A stretch of DNA of 64,000 nt from Phoronis australis (Eukaryota > Phoronida > Phoronidae): NCBI GenBank assembly GCA_002633005.1, contig NMRA01000008.1, forward strand, positions 908,634 through 972,633, written 5' to 3'. Each line of letters opens with the position of its first letter. The stretch's first letter is position 1. This document shows, piece after piece, positions 1-14,400 of the stretch. The notes beneath the pieces are model-generated. The model was not told the DNA's origin and made no database searches. It saw nothing but the letters and a program-made list of their open reading frames with translations. The translations under genes were made by a program, and so were the position numbers.

Positions 1-2394
1 GTTAGGGGGCCTAGCCCCCCCCTCCCTTAGCTGCATGCCGCAAGCATTTAATGAAACATCAACAGCGTGAAGGGTGAGGAAAGATTGAGTACTAGAACCG
101 ATAGCGGATAAGGGGGACCAGACCGCGGCAGAATCGTGTCCCTGTTTTTTTTTTTTAGTCCTTCGATTGATTTTTCGAACAGAAGGTCTACATCCCCACC
201 CCCGCAACTTTCAGGCCGGCTGTGCGCATGCAGTCGCACTTTGCTCAATTACCCGAGTCAACACTGATGTTGGGCCCCCCTTACAGTATCCTAGATCCAA
301 CACTGAGAGTAATTAACAATTGTTACTATTTGGGAAATGGACATCGTGGAAGTGTAAAGACACTTATTAAGACTAAGTAACCCTTGGTGCAAACCTGTAG
401 TATATAGTCCTACTTAAGAAAGACGATTCTGCATCCTAGCTGGCTGCCTATATTGGAAACAGAGACAACTTTTGTTAAAAGCAGTGAAGCATCAGCAATT
501 GAGGCTTTGGAGTAGCAAGAGGGCCAACTCACTGATCTCTATACTATAGATACTAAATTACATTTTATTACCCGGCGTAAATATGGTGGTACACTGAAAA
601 GATGGTTAACCGGGTCTACGGAACGGGCCCAGCATCAGAAAGAATGCCATGCATGATTATAGTCTACGTTTAGGCAACACGTAGCCCCTCGGTTGGCCGG
701 TATGCCTGCGGTATCCAGGGCGATGTAGGCCTATAGTCTACGTACGCCCATTCCGAGTCTGCTAAGATAAAATACATTTAGAATTCACAAAATATATTTT
801 TAAGACAAAGTTACACGTTTACCTGTTTACAACCGCACTCATTCTTCCACACTTTCGCAGCCGCTATAATCTTAACTTTCCATGTTCAGGCGCAAATTAC
901 GTCTGTCTGGATCAGCGGCTGACTGGTAACCAGGAGACTAGCTGCCTTGCTGGCCTTGTCGTTGTTTTGTCTATGGTTGGTTCGGGTCAACCTCTCTCTC
1001 CGGGGTTGTCAATGTTTTAAATTTTGTTGTCGATAGATAGCGCGACGCACGTTGTTTCTTGCACCCGGAAGCTCAAGTAACTACATTCAAGCAGTGCGAA
1101 GTTATGGGCATTTAATTTGTAAACTGCCTAACAGCTAACATGATTAGAAAGGTAACGACTTTAATTGAAGTAGGTAGTCTTCGTGGAAGTGGGTGCATTT
1201 GTCTTCTGTCTTGTACACACCTTGGTTGTTGCGTGAATGTTGTCCGCTGTGTGTGTCCCGTGGCCGTGTGCGCTAAAATATGACAGCGTTTTCCTGTTCA
1301 GTGACTTTACCAGACGGGTTCTGAGCGTGTGAAAACATCTAGCTTCTTTGTTAACTGCCACGCACACTCTTTGGTCTGTGGTCTGTTATGACAACAAGCA
1401 GGCCAATTATCTACCAGGCTTATTACAGACCACGTGTGAACACACTCAAACTCAGAGTGTATTGGGACAGAATAGATTGTCGTATTGGTGAATCAAAAAC
1501 TAACATGATCGTCATTTGACAAAGATTTCAGAAATGCTATTGGTTTATGTTCAAGTATGTTATAACTTAATTTTTATTTTTAACAGCACAGCCCAGTCAG
1601 GGTAATGGTGTCAAATATGACTCCCTATAGTCCTCACCAATTCACCTTTTTCAGTAAATCTAGTTAATATGGGTACCAATGCTTTCTAGACAAAGCCTAC
1701 ACTCCCCTTGCCATGTTATTATTGCTTTAAAACAGCCAGTGTTGCAAAAATATGAACGAATTTTCCGTACTCAATTTTCTCATGTACTGACGCCATTTTT
1801 GAAAGTTAGAGAACGCACGTCGTATAATATATAACCAGCAAATGACCACAAGATTGTATACTCAGACTATACTAAAACCACCCTGTACAGGCTGCAGTAT
1901 TACCAAATTCGTTGAACAAGAGGATTAAGTGGTCCCCACCAACAACACACTACAAAAGCTTAATTTAACTCAAATTAAAACGTATGGTCGTATGGATAAA
2001 TTTTATCCACATGGACCATGCACGTGTATGAAATGTGTCCGCCGACCATGCTGCTCGTGGCTGACAGAAGGGGTGGCGGTATGTACGAAAATTATCCGTC
2101 GGGACCTCGGGCCTTCTCTAAGAAAATTAAAGCGTGTGATCGTATGCCCGAATAACTGAATGTCAGCCCGATCAAAAGCGTTCTGAGACTCGAGCAAAAT
2201 CGCATTCATCGGTCAGGCTGGGTACGGACAAAAATTAACAGCCCCCACCACGCTCTCTCGAGTTGTTTAAAGCGCGCAGTCCTATGGTAAAAAATTATCC
2301 GTCTGAAGCATGTCTTTTCTAAGATAGGCCTACTTAATTATAGCCATGATTGTTTGGACGGATTTAATTATCTACTTTGTTAAACAATTTCTAG
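1..2394. other. Upstream region of the TAPP-like gene, no gene seen
   Basis: Only short chance open frames are visible. The first 30 bases are a G/C-rich palindrome-like run (gggggcctagcccccc). A splice acceptor (ctag, 2391-2394) at the right edge implies that a 5' exon and the promoter of the TAPP-like gene lie in this stretch or further left. I could not identify that exon from the sequence alone. Confidence 0.4.
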
Positions 2395-2443
2395 GTGTGA
2401 GATTTCTATTGGCAATGATGAGTTGACAGAATCCTGTGGAAAA

Positions 2444-5400
2444 ATGGCCTGCAACAATAACAACAAAGACGACGTGGCCACAGCTGTGTCTCGTTGTGGC
2501 ACTACAGTGTCGGGATACTTAGCTATTGAGGAAGTTGAAAATAGCAACAACTTCATCCTATGCTTCTTCGTGTTGGAGAAAGCCATCCAGAAACTGACCT
2601 ACTATAAAGACAGACCGGGAACTGAACCGGACTCCACTCCAAACTTGTTAGGATTTCTAAATCTCCAGATGGTGTCTAACATATCGTATGCTAAGGAAAT
2701 GAGACCTCAATTAAACCACTGTATTGGTAAGTTCATTTTTATAGATGGAATTTTGGATTGACCAGCAGAGATCTTCAGTGTGTCCCCTTCCCACAAATGA
2801 GTTTCATGATCTCTACCCACAATGCTGTGTGTCATTTTTGAGAACACTTCCCCAAGAGATGGTACACCACTAAGGTGCTAATCTTTGCTGACACGGATAA
2901 AGCTTTACTGGTACATAAATTTTAATGAATTTCTGTAATATCTTTTACCTATACCAATAACGTTAATCAAACTTCAACAAAACGTTTCAGTTATTAGACT
3001 TGAAAACCATTCATTTATCAAGTGCACCACATTGACATGCTTTTCTCTTGGTCTCATCAAAAATGATTGTCTCTTCATGTATAGCACTGCTTCAATGTGT
3101 ATTAGCATCCTTGACAGGTGTCACAACTCTGACTACCAAAATATTCACCAGCCCACAATGCATGCATATATTTTTGGATCCAACGTTTGCTCCTGGAGAC
3201 ATCATTTTCTCAGTAGAAATCTCGGGTTTATGTATGGAATATTCCTGTAGCCAGGTTTGAACATTTGTAGAAATTTAGGAAACCTCAAAGATATTCGGAA
3301 GGTTGAAATACGGAATTGAGTTTCTATTAAACAATATAGCTAACTCCAGTTGAGTCCGTATTTCAAGCAATATCAGTTTTCATAGGCTTAATATCAATCT
3401 TCCTTTTGTTAATCGCCAGGCTCAGTCTTTTGTGTGATGTCACTAATTATCTACCACGCTGAATTAATACACATCGTCTCGAAACCGTCGTCAGGAAGTA
3501 AAAACCCATCACAGCATTTTGGCCAATTGTATTTCTTCTGGAAAAGAAGGATTCTACACTGACTTTTCATGAGGAATTCTATTTCGGAAGCCAAGCCCGA
3601 TAAAAAAATTGCCAATTTCTGTCCTTAACATTTCAGTTTATTTCAGTCAGTATTTTATTGTTGCAAAGACATTGCTGATATGATAATTTTGGTCTGTACA
3701 GCTCAACAGGAGCTTAGATAAAAAACTTTGATATCAAGAGCCAACGGCGACACCGGTTTTCCTGGTTGATATAGAGAAGTATTGTCAAACTACGAGATAC
3801 CAATGAATTGTCCGAGTTTTAATGATTTCATTTTTTCCATTCTCATTTGCAGTTTTACACAGTCCTGGGAAGAAGGTGTTTTTAAGTGCGGCCACGCAAG
3901 AGGTGTTGGATATATGGATGAAGGAGTTGAAAACTGCTTGTCAGATAAATGTGAGATTCATGATACACTCTGATAATAGCATGAAATGATCCGAAGAATT
4001 CTAGAAATAAAACCATGAACATGAAGTTGCCGGTAATTTGCTATAGAAAATGAAACGGCCATTATTGGACCTTGTGTTTACGGTATATATGTGTATGAAT
4101 TACCGGTAAGACCAATACGTAGTTGGGTATTTTGTAGGGCAAATTGAGTGGAATGTGCCAAATTTTAGAGCAGATTTTCAATCTATTCTTTCTTCTTTAT
4201 GACTGTCACCATAAATTAAGCTTGGTTCAAGATGCTCTGTGTCAAGTACACAGAAAGGTCATCCTGGGAGTTGCGCAAATATTGCCTGAAGGTTATGTTG
4301 GACCATTGTAAAAGAATTGTCCAAATTTGGCTAACTTCCGAACATCATTTCTCAGAAATGAATGATTGGATTTATATGAAATTTTTAGAACCTTTGCTTC
4401 ATGCACTTTTCTGCAAGACGCTGCCAGGAATTGGTTTTAAGATTCTCTGCTATCAAGAAGGAAAAATAAAATAATGCAAAAACGAAAAGTAAATGATATA
4501 TTAGTTAACTGCAGCAGCGTTTTTGGGATTTCGTCTTGTGGTCTTGTTATTGATACAGTTGTTGTGCTTTGACTATTTGTTTTTGGCTGAACTTTTACCT
4601 TAGACCATTGAAAACAATTCGACAATGATTTCTGGACAACTTGTTCCTACATTTTTCCTATTGTCTGAAATACTCCTGTGCTGATTGCCTCTGTACTACC
4701 TCCCCAAGTGTCATCGGCACCAGACAGACACTGCTACCCAGTTAGTCATATGATAGTAGACTGGCATATGGTAAACTATCTCCACTTTATTAAACACGAT
4801 TTTGCAGATAGGTGAAATTTTATTTTTTTTTGTTTTGATGCCCTCGCCCATGTGGTCGCATTATGCCATCATCCCCGTCCATCTGGCAATTCCATCTAGC
4901 TTCCGTCCAGCATCTGCTATTATATATATATATATCTCCAAAACTCCTGGAAATTTTGCAGATTTAATCTTATCATGGATGGGGCGGCATGAGCAAATTT
5001 TCGTGCTTCCTAATGGCAATTTTGTTTTTTTTATATGTGCCTCTATCTTTAGAGCTCCTTAACGTATTTTCATGAAATTTGGAAGAGAATGGTATGTGTT
5101 AAAGAGGTAATGCTGACTTCCAGTTTTTGGATTGATTCGACATGTGCTGCACCACGTACTAGCCATTTTTACTGTTTTGGGATCTTTTGACATCCACCAA
5201 ACCACTCTAAGGATGATTAAAATTGGTAATTGTTATTCTACTGGAAAGAACATGGCTGCCGAAAAATTTTAGACAACTTAGACTACTGTGGTGCCTCCTG
5301 GTGGCAGTTTTTTCGTATCCGCAGCCGATTTTCCTAAACCCTTGCAGGATATTAGTGAAATTTGGCAAGTGTTTTTCTACGAACATGAGAACCAGATGAC

Positions 5401-8400
5401 AACGTGATTGTCTTTCCCACTTATCTGACTACCATTGTGCCTCCTTAAATTGTAATTTTATTTTTTGGTTTCTTTGTGTGTCGTTAGAGTTCCTTGGTAC
5501 TTGGTAGATTATTGTGGAGTTTGGCAAATCATTCTCTATTAAAGAGAAAGTAACAGCTTCCCATTTTTAGATGGATTTGACCTTTTGTAAGGTACTTAGT
5601 GGCAGTAGCTGTGCAACAGTTTTGATTTTCTACGTGTTTGTCTGGATGTCTACTAACTTCCTCTATGACTGATCATGAAATTTGCTAAATGGCTTACTGT
5701 TACATAGAAGACAGCACCTGCTCTGTTTCATGTGGATTTGGTGCCCCCACAGGCCTCCCTATCCTCCAAACTGCTTGAAGAATCATTATAAAAGGTGTCA
5801 GGTGTGTTCCTATTGAGGAGAGCATTGCTGATTTGCTTTAAAGCCTTAGAAGCGATTTTGAAGTTAACGAGCATTGTCCTCTTTATTGGAAATGTTCGGA
5901 ATAATTATCATTCCGTGTATCTGTGCTCTTATTTGATGGACACGGTGCGCGTACATCAACGCTCGCCAAAACTCTTGTTTTTAAATGATAGATTGCACCA
6001 AAATGACACTTTGGCATATTCACATTCTGTTACATATAGCTTCCAACAGACAATATTTTGACAAACTGTGGGCATGCATTCACAATGTGAAGCCATAGAA
6101 AAATGAAAAAGTAATTTTGGCAATCATTTGTGTTGAATTTGGTGACATTTTACCATAGTATTCAAAAGCTTTACTTCTGTATTATGGTACCTAGGTGCCG
6201 AAAGACAACGAAGCCAAAGACCTGCATGGAATGAGTGACAGTGAGCCAACTACAGCTAGCAAGCTACTTACCCGGACCCCAGGCCATGCATGGAACAAGT
6301 CTATATCCTCGGGACACAACCAGGTCAGAAAAACAATCCAGTAGTCAGATTCATGGATTCACTGATCATTCAGCTTTATTCATGGGGTCCCTCTTGGCAA
6401 GGGTTGCTTACTTGGGTAGTGAAAAATTTCTCTAGTTTGGAAGTTAAGGGGGCCTTTTCTTGATTCTGACAACTGAGACATGGGTGATTTTTGGTGATTT
6501 TGTCATATTTTTCAAATATCGAACTTTGTGTTTTGTATCAGCAAAGAATGAAAACAGACTTGGCTGTTCATCAAAAAAGACGCCGACGCAATATTTTCAT
6601 GCATTCCGATAGTACGTAATATTAAATTGAATGTTTTCGTTTGTTGTTGATTGTAATTCTTGAATTTGAGACAGCCAGTGTGTCATATTTCTAAAAATTT
6701 GGTTCAAGCTCCGACTTTGAGCAAAATAACTAATTTCTCACTCTTGCAATCGGGTGAATTTTTCCACACTGCTCTGTCTGGTATAATTTTGGCTGGGTAT
6801 TATCCCCTCACCTGAGGTATTATATTGGATGGGAAGTGTTATCTCTAAGGTAGTGTCACAGGTGGACATTTCGGCTTTTGGGTATTTTTGAAATTGTCTC
6901 GAATGAGTAAGTGAAAGAAGTATTGAGGGGTTGTTCGACGAAAGTGATACTGTCCTAATAGCATTTTGTGTCGAGCATCTCTGACCGCGTATTATCTGTA
7001 ACCACAACGCACACTCGCATGCGCGTACTTGCACACATATGCACACACGCTCACACCACTTATGCACCAGACTTCTGTGACCAACTTAAATGCCAGTGGA
7101 ACCAACTTTGCTTCTCATTATTGGATTTTTTGTGGATTCTTCGTTGGAAACTCCCAAACTCCCGGTATGTTCTTCGATTCCCCAAGGACCAACAACAGAG
7201 TATATATTTGGAGGATCAACAAAATAAACCACAGGCTTGAGAGCATGTCCATTGAAACTATAAACAGACAACACTGTTCTGCACTAAAACCAATGAATTC
7301 TATTTACATGAGACCCTGCTACCAGACTGATTATTATTTAAGGCTATCATCAATTTATAGAAACCACAGTCAAGGTGTGCTAAGATCTTAAGATAATTAT
7401 TGAGCCAAAGTTTGGCGAGTGGTGAGGTTTGCACCCTGCATTTGTTTTAAAACCATTAGAATATTGAACAAATGGCTCTGAATGATGGATAATAATAAAG
7501 GTGAGACCTATAGCTCCTCGTTCTGTAGCTCATTTCTGGCCACAGTTTTTTTTACAGGGACCAGACATTGAATTTTATAGAGGTAAGGACAAAACTTAAG
7601 TGTTTTCAGACGATTGTATGTGTGCAAAGTGTGTTCCCTTACGCAACAATCTGTTCATCCCTCTGAAGACCTTGGATATCTGTTTTCAAGAAATGGAGAA
7701 ATGTCAGATTTTTGTTTGCAAAATTACCTAATTAATGTCTTAAGTACTTAGTAACAAATCACCTGGCTGAAGATGTTCTGAGAATTTCTTTCATGACAGA
7801 TATCTCCCATTTGCTTTCTACTCCAGATGACAGAATAACCAGTTTTCAAATCCAGGATAAGTCCAGATATTAAATAAATCAAGTCCGTTGTTAAAAGTAC
7901 CACGTCCTTTTTTTCCATAATCACGACTCGTAGTCTAATTGTCTACCATGGTTCGAACTTCATAGAGTTACCAAGACCAACTTTCATCGTCAGTTATCAT
8001 CTAAATGAAACCTACTAACGCATCTATTTTGGTTAATTTTTATCATATTCAATAAGAAAGTTATTCTTGCTTGTTCTTACCTAACTTTCATGATCAATTC
8101 AATTTCAGAAGCCAAATAGTTAATGAAAAATCACAAGTTTTCTTCCACAATGTCTTACTTATTATATAAGCCAGTGTTTTATTGCCATGAAGCCATTACT
8201 AATGGGGTAATTGCTCTTCTCCATATGAGCATTCATGATAAAGAGGCCCCTTGATGAGAGAGAGAGAGAGAGAGAGAGGGAGGGAGGGAGGGAGGGAGGG
8301 AGGAAATGAGGGAGGGAGAGAGGGAGAATAACAGTGAATCAACGGTAAAAGTGAAGCATAACTGGTTTACTATACTGGCAGGCTGGTGGATAAATTTTGA

Positions 8401-11400
8401 GCAGCAAAACATAATTATGTATTTGATACTTAACATACAGTGTATTGGCATGGTATGGGTCCAGCTTAAAGAAACATACAAGAATTAGTGCAACTTGCTC
8501 AAGCTGTCAGAAATGACAATGCATAATTACTAGGTAATTATGTTTAACTTACAATGACAGTGTGAGAAATGTCCTGCACTGGATCTATGATCTGCGGGAT
8601 GTCAGCTTCAGTGACTACGTGCACTATTCGCCTGTCGTTCATTTTCAGGAATATTTCACCATCAGTTGTCCAAGTTTTCTCGCAAGGGCTGTTTCTATCA
8701 TTACACATTTGGCGGCATTTGTAGAACAAGGCTGATCGTCGCTTAGTTAGACTTTCACTGATGAAGATCTTGTCACCGGCCAGAAGTTTGCGTTTTTTGA
8801 TAAAGGTTAGACGATCGGTATAAGAAATGAATTTGCAGATAAGGTTTCTGGTTTTATTTACTGATGGTTTACCTAGTCTGTGGTCTCTACTTATGTCTTT
8901 GCATGTCCGGTTGATGTCTATCTACTTGCCAGTGTTAATAACTTTGCTAATAACGTCCTCGTTGTCGTCTTCTTTGATTCCACTTACAATGACACATTCT
9001 CTTCTGCTCTATTGTTCTTGTAAATCCAGGTTACGTTTGAGTTGATCCACTTCAGCTTTCAGTGATACAATCTCACTGTCTTTGCTACATTTGATATCCT
9101 CGTGTTTCGCCGTGATTGTTGTAACATGTGGTTCAATACAGGGCGTGTTGAATCTTGTCATTTGAGAACGCCCTTAGAAGCGCTTCAACAAGATTTTCGT
9201 CTTCTTCCCCATCTGTGTAACTTTGCAGGCGTGTTTTACTTCTCGTTGTTGAGGTCATAGTTAGATGAGTTAGTTGAGATATTGAGGAAAATGAAGTATA
9301 TGCAGAAAATTTGACGTGCAATTTGAATTAGCATTTCGCGCTCAAACACATCACGATGGCGATTCTTGTACAAATCTATCGTAGTTCAGGTGATATCAAA
9401 TGAAGAAAGTTTCTATTGGTTCTTTCTGCTAAGGTCTTGACAAGCAGAGCAGCACCACCTTCAGAAAGAATTGTATTTATTAAAAGAAGTCTTGCAGCAA
9501 TCATCAAATCACGTTGTGGTCAGAATCAGTATCAGCAAGAAATTTGATAGTTGACATTTACGATTTTTGGTGATTAAAAACAAAAAATATTAGAATTCCT
9601 GTATCTGTTGCTGAGTTCAGTTTAAGCTCTAGTTTTGTGAAAGACTAGGTTAACTCTGTGTGTTTTCCAATATCACTGCAGAAACCGAGGTGTCTTCAGC
9701 CCTCACTTTTCCACCTAGTCTCACTGTTGCCCAGCTAAATCGACATTTTTTGTAGAGTGAGTGTCACACACCTCCGCTCTGTGAGTTACGGCCTCTGTTT
9801 TTTGTTTGTTTTTGCACTGAATTAAGGTAATTGCAGTCTTTGGTTTTGGTGTTTGTGAATTGGAGTTTTAGATGTCAGTCTTGGGTATATACAAGTCTAG
9901 TCACTCAATGAAATGATCTGTGTCCTGTGATAAAATGTTTTTGTTACTAGTGACTATTGATCAGGAGATGATGTTTTTTACTTTCTGCTTATTTTTAGAA
10001 ATTGAAGTCTTGACATGAAGTTCCCCAACCATCTACGAATGCCTTTAAGTTGGTTTTCAGTTCCCAGCAAGTGTGAAAGAAAACAAAATTAATGTTTTTT
10101 GTTATATGATTACGTACACAAAGTAATTCATGGATGGAGCCTATGTTTGGTTTTTCTGTCATGTACATTTAAAGTCAGTGAATATTTTAACCTTTGAATA
10201 CACACCTATGATGGAAGGAACAGTAATTTTTGATGCAGATTTACATTCTCTGTGTGGCATATGTTTTACGGTGATTTGAAATCAAACGTGACCTCAGAAT
10301 TCGGATGACGTAAAAAGAGTTCAGTAACATGCTGGTGGTGCAGTGGTGAAGTAGTGGCTTCAAAAGATTGTGGAATCAAATCACAACAAAATCTCCATTT
10401 TTGAAAAGGAATTGAAATGATGTTACTACAACAGTGCAATATAAGTCAGCAGTCAATATGAAAAATTATGGATTTCAAAAAATTGACTAATAACGAGTTA
10501 AATGATTTGATAATTTGTCTACGTCACATAATAATAATTCTCAATACAGAGCCTCTGCTACCTATAGTGGGTGCAGTGAGCCATGAATAGGCTAGTGGTA
10601 AAATTGAGGCAATTTATCGATAACCAGTCATAATTAAGAGTTGATTGACAACAGGACTATTATGTAATCATTAGAGGTATCTGCTCACGTTATCAGGTCT
10701 TGCCTCTGCCTGTTAATTTGATAACATAAACCAACAATCACCACCTTGATGATCCAAAGATGTTACGTTTTCTCTGTTCAGACCAAGTAAACCTGGTCAT
10801 GTAACTCTGATTACTGTTGTGTACTCATTACTGTTCACACAGTCATCACTGCTATCACTTCCCAATTCACCCCAGTCAGTGCCTCGGTGCACCATTGTTT
10901 CCAAAGAGATTTGACATAAGTGCCACCAGAGTTTCCAAAGAGATTTGACATTAGTGTCACCAGAGTTACAGCTGTTAAAATCTCTGCTAAGCCACACTCT
11001 CCCAGGGTTATAACCGTACTGCTCTAACATTACTTTTAAAACCAGTTTAAAAGTATTCAAACCAAAAGTTATAACCTTAAACTGGTTTTAAAAGTTAATC
11101 ATTTTGGTGTGAACATTTCACTTGTCTGTTCCATTATTCCACTAAGACGACAATATCCACATACATGTGCATTGAAATTTTTGTAACTTTTGACCTTCTG
11201 TGGTTTCATAGGCTGACCCTGACAGCAGTGGTGAAGAACTTGAAGACTATGTTCATAAAGAGGCCAAGGTCATCAAAAAAGGTTACTGTGTAAAACTGGG
11301 AGCCGTGGTAAGTGAATTCATCTATGTTAGCAGGTTTGATGTGCCATCTGGTGTCCAGTGTATTAATTCACAACAGTATTGCTGGAATATGTTATATTTG

Positions 11401-14400
11401 ACCCTCTTCAGCTGCTCAGTTGGTTATCCTGCAAGTAGTCTATTTGCACATGTCTTCTGCCAAGCACTATTTGTTGTGAAACCTACAGCAGCTGCAGTGA
11501 TATTTCCATGAATTTGGAAGAATTACAGTAAAGGTGTTAAACCCATACACAGTGCAATCTCTCTCTCTCTCTCTCTAGGGGGCGTATGTGTAGTACACCG
11601 GTTTGTGAAAATTCAAAGCAGGAGAGGTAAAGCAGATCATGACCAACGTTTCTATTTTCGAAAAAAGTTAAGAAATACATAACATTGGGTGTGCCCAAAA
11701 TGATGGTAACATCTCTGCTCTTTTGTTTCAGGTAAAAAATTGGAAGCGACGTTGGTTTACTCTGGACGAGTATGGAATTACTTATTACAAAAACGAACTA
11801 GCCTGGGTACTTACAGACTTGATTGTGATTTATTGGCTTAACGAATTAAAGCTACCATGATGCAGCCCTCCTTCAAAAATTTACCTTTTGGTTTAGTCTT
11901 TCCGTGATCATCATCATGCTCTCAGCATGTTCCTTACCAGATTAGAAGCGTAAGCTTATCGAGCCAGCTTTTCTAGCCTGATCTCAAGCACTAATTAGGT
12001 GCCAGTTTTTCTCATGCTCAGAACTAACTCACTTCTTATCTGAGCAAGGATCAAATCAAGTTGGGATTGATATTATGGTAATTGGGATAATGCAGGTTTT
12101 TCAAATAGCTTTAAAATTTTTGAAACAAATCACGTCTAATCACGTACATTGTAAAATGGTCTTTCCACAAAGTTAAATTGTTCTGCTGTGCCACCTGCTG
12201 CGATGGCAAAGTAACTTCTGGTACAGGTGGCGATACGAGTTGCTGGTCCCCGTGTTCAACCATTGATTCCTGAAAGTTTCCCATTCAAATGTTAGTTATC
12301 GATGGGAGACAGGTTTTACCTTCTGCTAAGGGAAAACAAAAGGTTGCGTTTAATAATCTGAGACTCCTTCTACCCATGTTGTTTTTAAAAGTTGTATTTA
12401 CCTTGAAAAACAATCAATTGACGTGGATTTCGTCTGCACTAGACCGCGCTGGGCACAGGTGACTAGTAGTCAGGCTGTGTATGGATTTCCCAATTGTTTG
12501 ACTGAATAGTTGTACTTGACATACAGTATATGCCAAGGGTGAATTTTAGTGTGCATGTAAATTAGTGTTACACAAGTATCAGTATCTCTAGATTTTTCAA
12601 GGAGGTCCTTCTCATACCGTGTACATTGATTTTGTGTGTGAATGTTTTTTGTTCTTTTGTAATTGTCCATTTATAATAATAACCTAAAAAGTAATCGTAC
12701 AAAATACCATCATCACCTGTCATGAAGAGTCATTCTAACTGCTGTGATGGTGTGTTCACTTTCACTTATCCATCATGACGGAGTTCCCCTTGTGCTCTGC
12801 CATCGTGATGGGGAGTTTGGGATTTTTTGTCTGATTAGTTTTGTGTGGTAATTTTTTACTTACTTTGCACAAAATAAATTGAATAAAATTATACTTTTTT
12901 GATTGTCGGGGTGTGCCAAATAAAATGAATGTGTAGACTTCGTAGTTAGCAGGTGTGTGAAATGAACTGAGGAACCAATCAACTACATGGTGCAACTTAA
13001 ATGAAATGTGCCCTCTCGGATGCCAACTTGATCCAGTTAACAGTAATTAGGTTACTTTCATATCTTGTTCCAATATGAAACTAGTTTATCCCATCTTTGG
13101 TGAAACATTCTTTTGAGCATATGACTCATGAGTCACAGGACGCTCTTCTTGGTCACCCCTTTCATCTTATGCTTACAACAGTATGAGGTATCCCGTATAA
13201 ATGGATGAATTAAGTGTTTAGACCCTATAAACCAAATTGAAGAGGCTGTGTGTGTCTTGCTAGGATTTATGACGGCTTTGCTTTGATATTTTCAAAGTGC
13301 AAATTTTAAACTAATCATATGTGAATTGGGTGAATCAAAAATTCCCACCATGTAGCCTCGCTCGAAATCGGTGAGTAACAATTTCTAAATAATTTTGGGT
13401 GTACCATACAAAATGGGACGAGCGTGTTACATTAGTTGAGAATTACTGTAGTTTGTTGAGTTTGTTGGTGTAGCATGTAGCGCCATCTATTTGTTGTGTT
13501 GTAAAGCACTGTAAGAGTGATCTTAGAAAATAGTGTAAGTAGTTCATGGACAAACCACATTCGATGTGTTTTTTTATTTTAAATCAAATATCGTACAGAT
13601 GGTACATTTAAGTCTGTATCAGTCTGGAAACAGTGTGAAGTCAGTGCAATAATTCGAAATTGCCATTTTTGGGACACAAGTTGGCAGGATGGTTTGAAAT
13701 GCAGGTTCGTGTTTGATCATCATCGACAGTGGGTACGTACTACTAGACAACCAGCGCGTCAATAAAGTCAAATAGAAGCAAACTGTTATCGGGCATTTAT
13801 AACAGTCTTTCAATTAAACAGTTTTGATTGCTCAAGGGATTTCTTGGTCTTTATATAGTCCATCATGAACTGAGTGGAAATTTTCAATGGCGTGCTGCAC
13901 ATGTGTCGCAAAAAATCTGTGGCACCCATTTCTAAGTTACCAAGTTATGAGTGATTGTAAAATGTTTGGTCACCTTCTATGTATTTTGTTTTCAAGGAAG
14001 TACTTGACCTATTATCTTAGTTTGGATGTTTTTGCTATTTGTAGAATGATAGGAAAATGCCTCTAGGGAAGATAGACATTCAGGATGTCCAAGAAGTGAA
14101 AGAGTCTAGTGGGTATGTAATTGTCCGAGGTTATCTTATCACCGTACGATGGTGTCTATTGATAGGTTGTTCAAACGCCCAGGACGTTCATTGGGCGTGT
14201 TCATGTTAGTGGCCTTTATATCATTCAACATTGGTTTCTGTTGTGTTCAGGTGAGCACTCAAGTGTGGTATCCTGACCTTTGACCTCACAAGAATTGTCA
14301 TCAAACATGCTGGGGAGTTCTTTTAACTTGCAGTAACCATGCAACATCTGATCAGATGGCATATCTAATTCTGTCTGAATGGATGTCCGATAAATTTTGT

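Noticed and set aside
6738-7391. Three overlapping frames of 90-120 residues in TAPP intron 3
   Set aside because: No splice phase fits the flanking exons, no family likeness, and frames are open on both strands.
7558-7582. A 25-nt microexon candidate (tttacag|...|gtaagg) in the TAPP-like gene
   Set aside because: It would leave phase 1, and the next exon (11212) read in that phase opens with a stop. The phase-0 join from 6323 to 11212 works without it.
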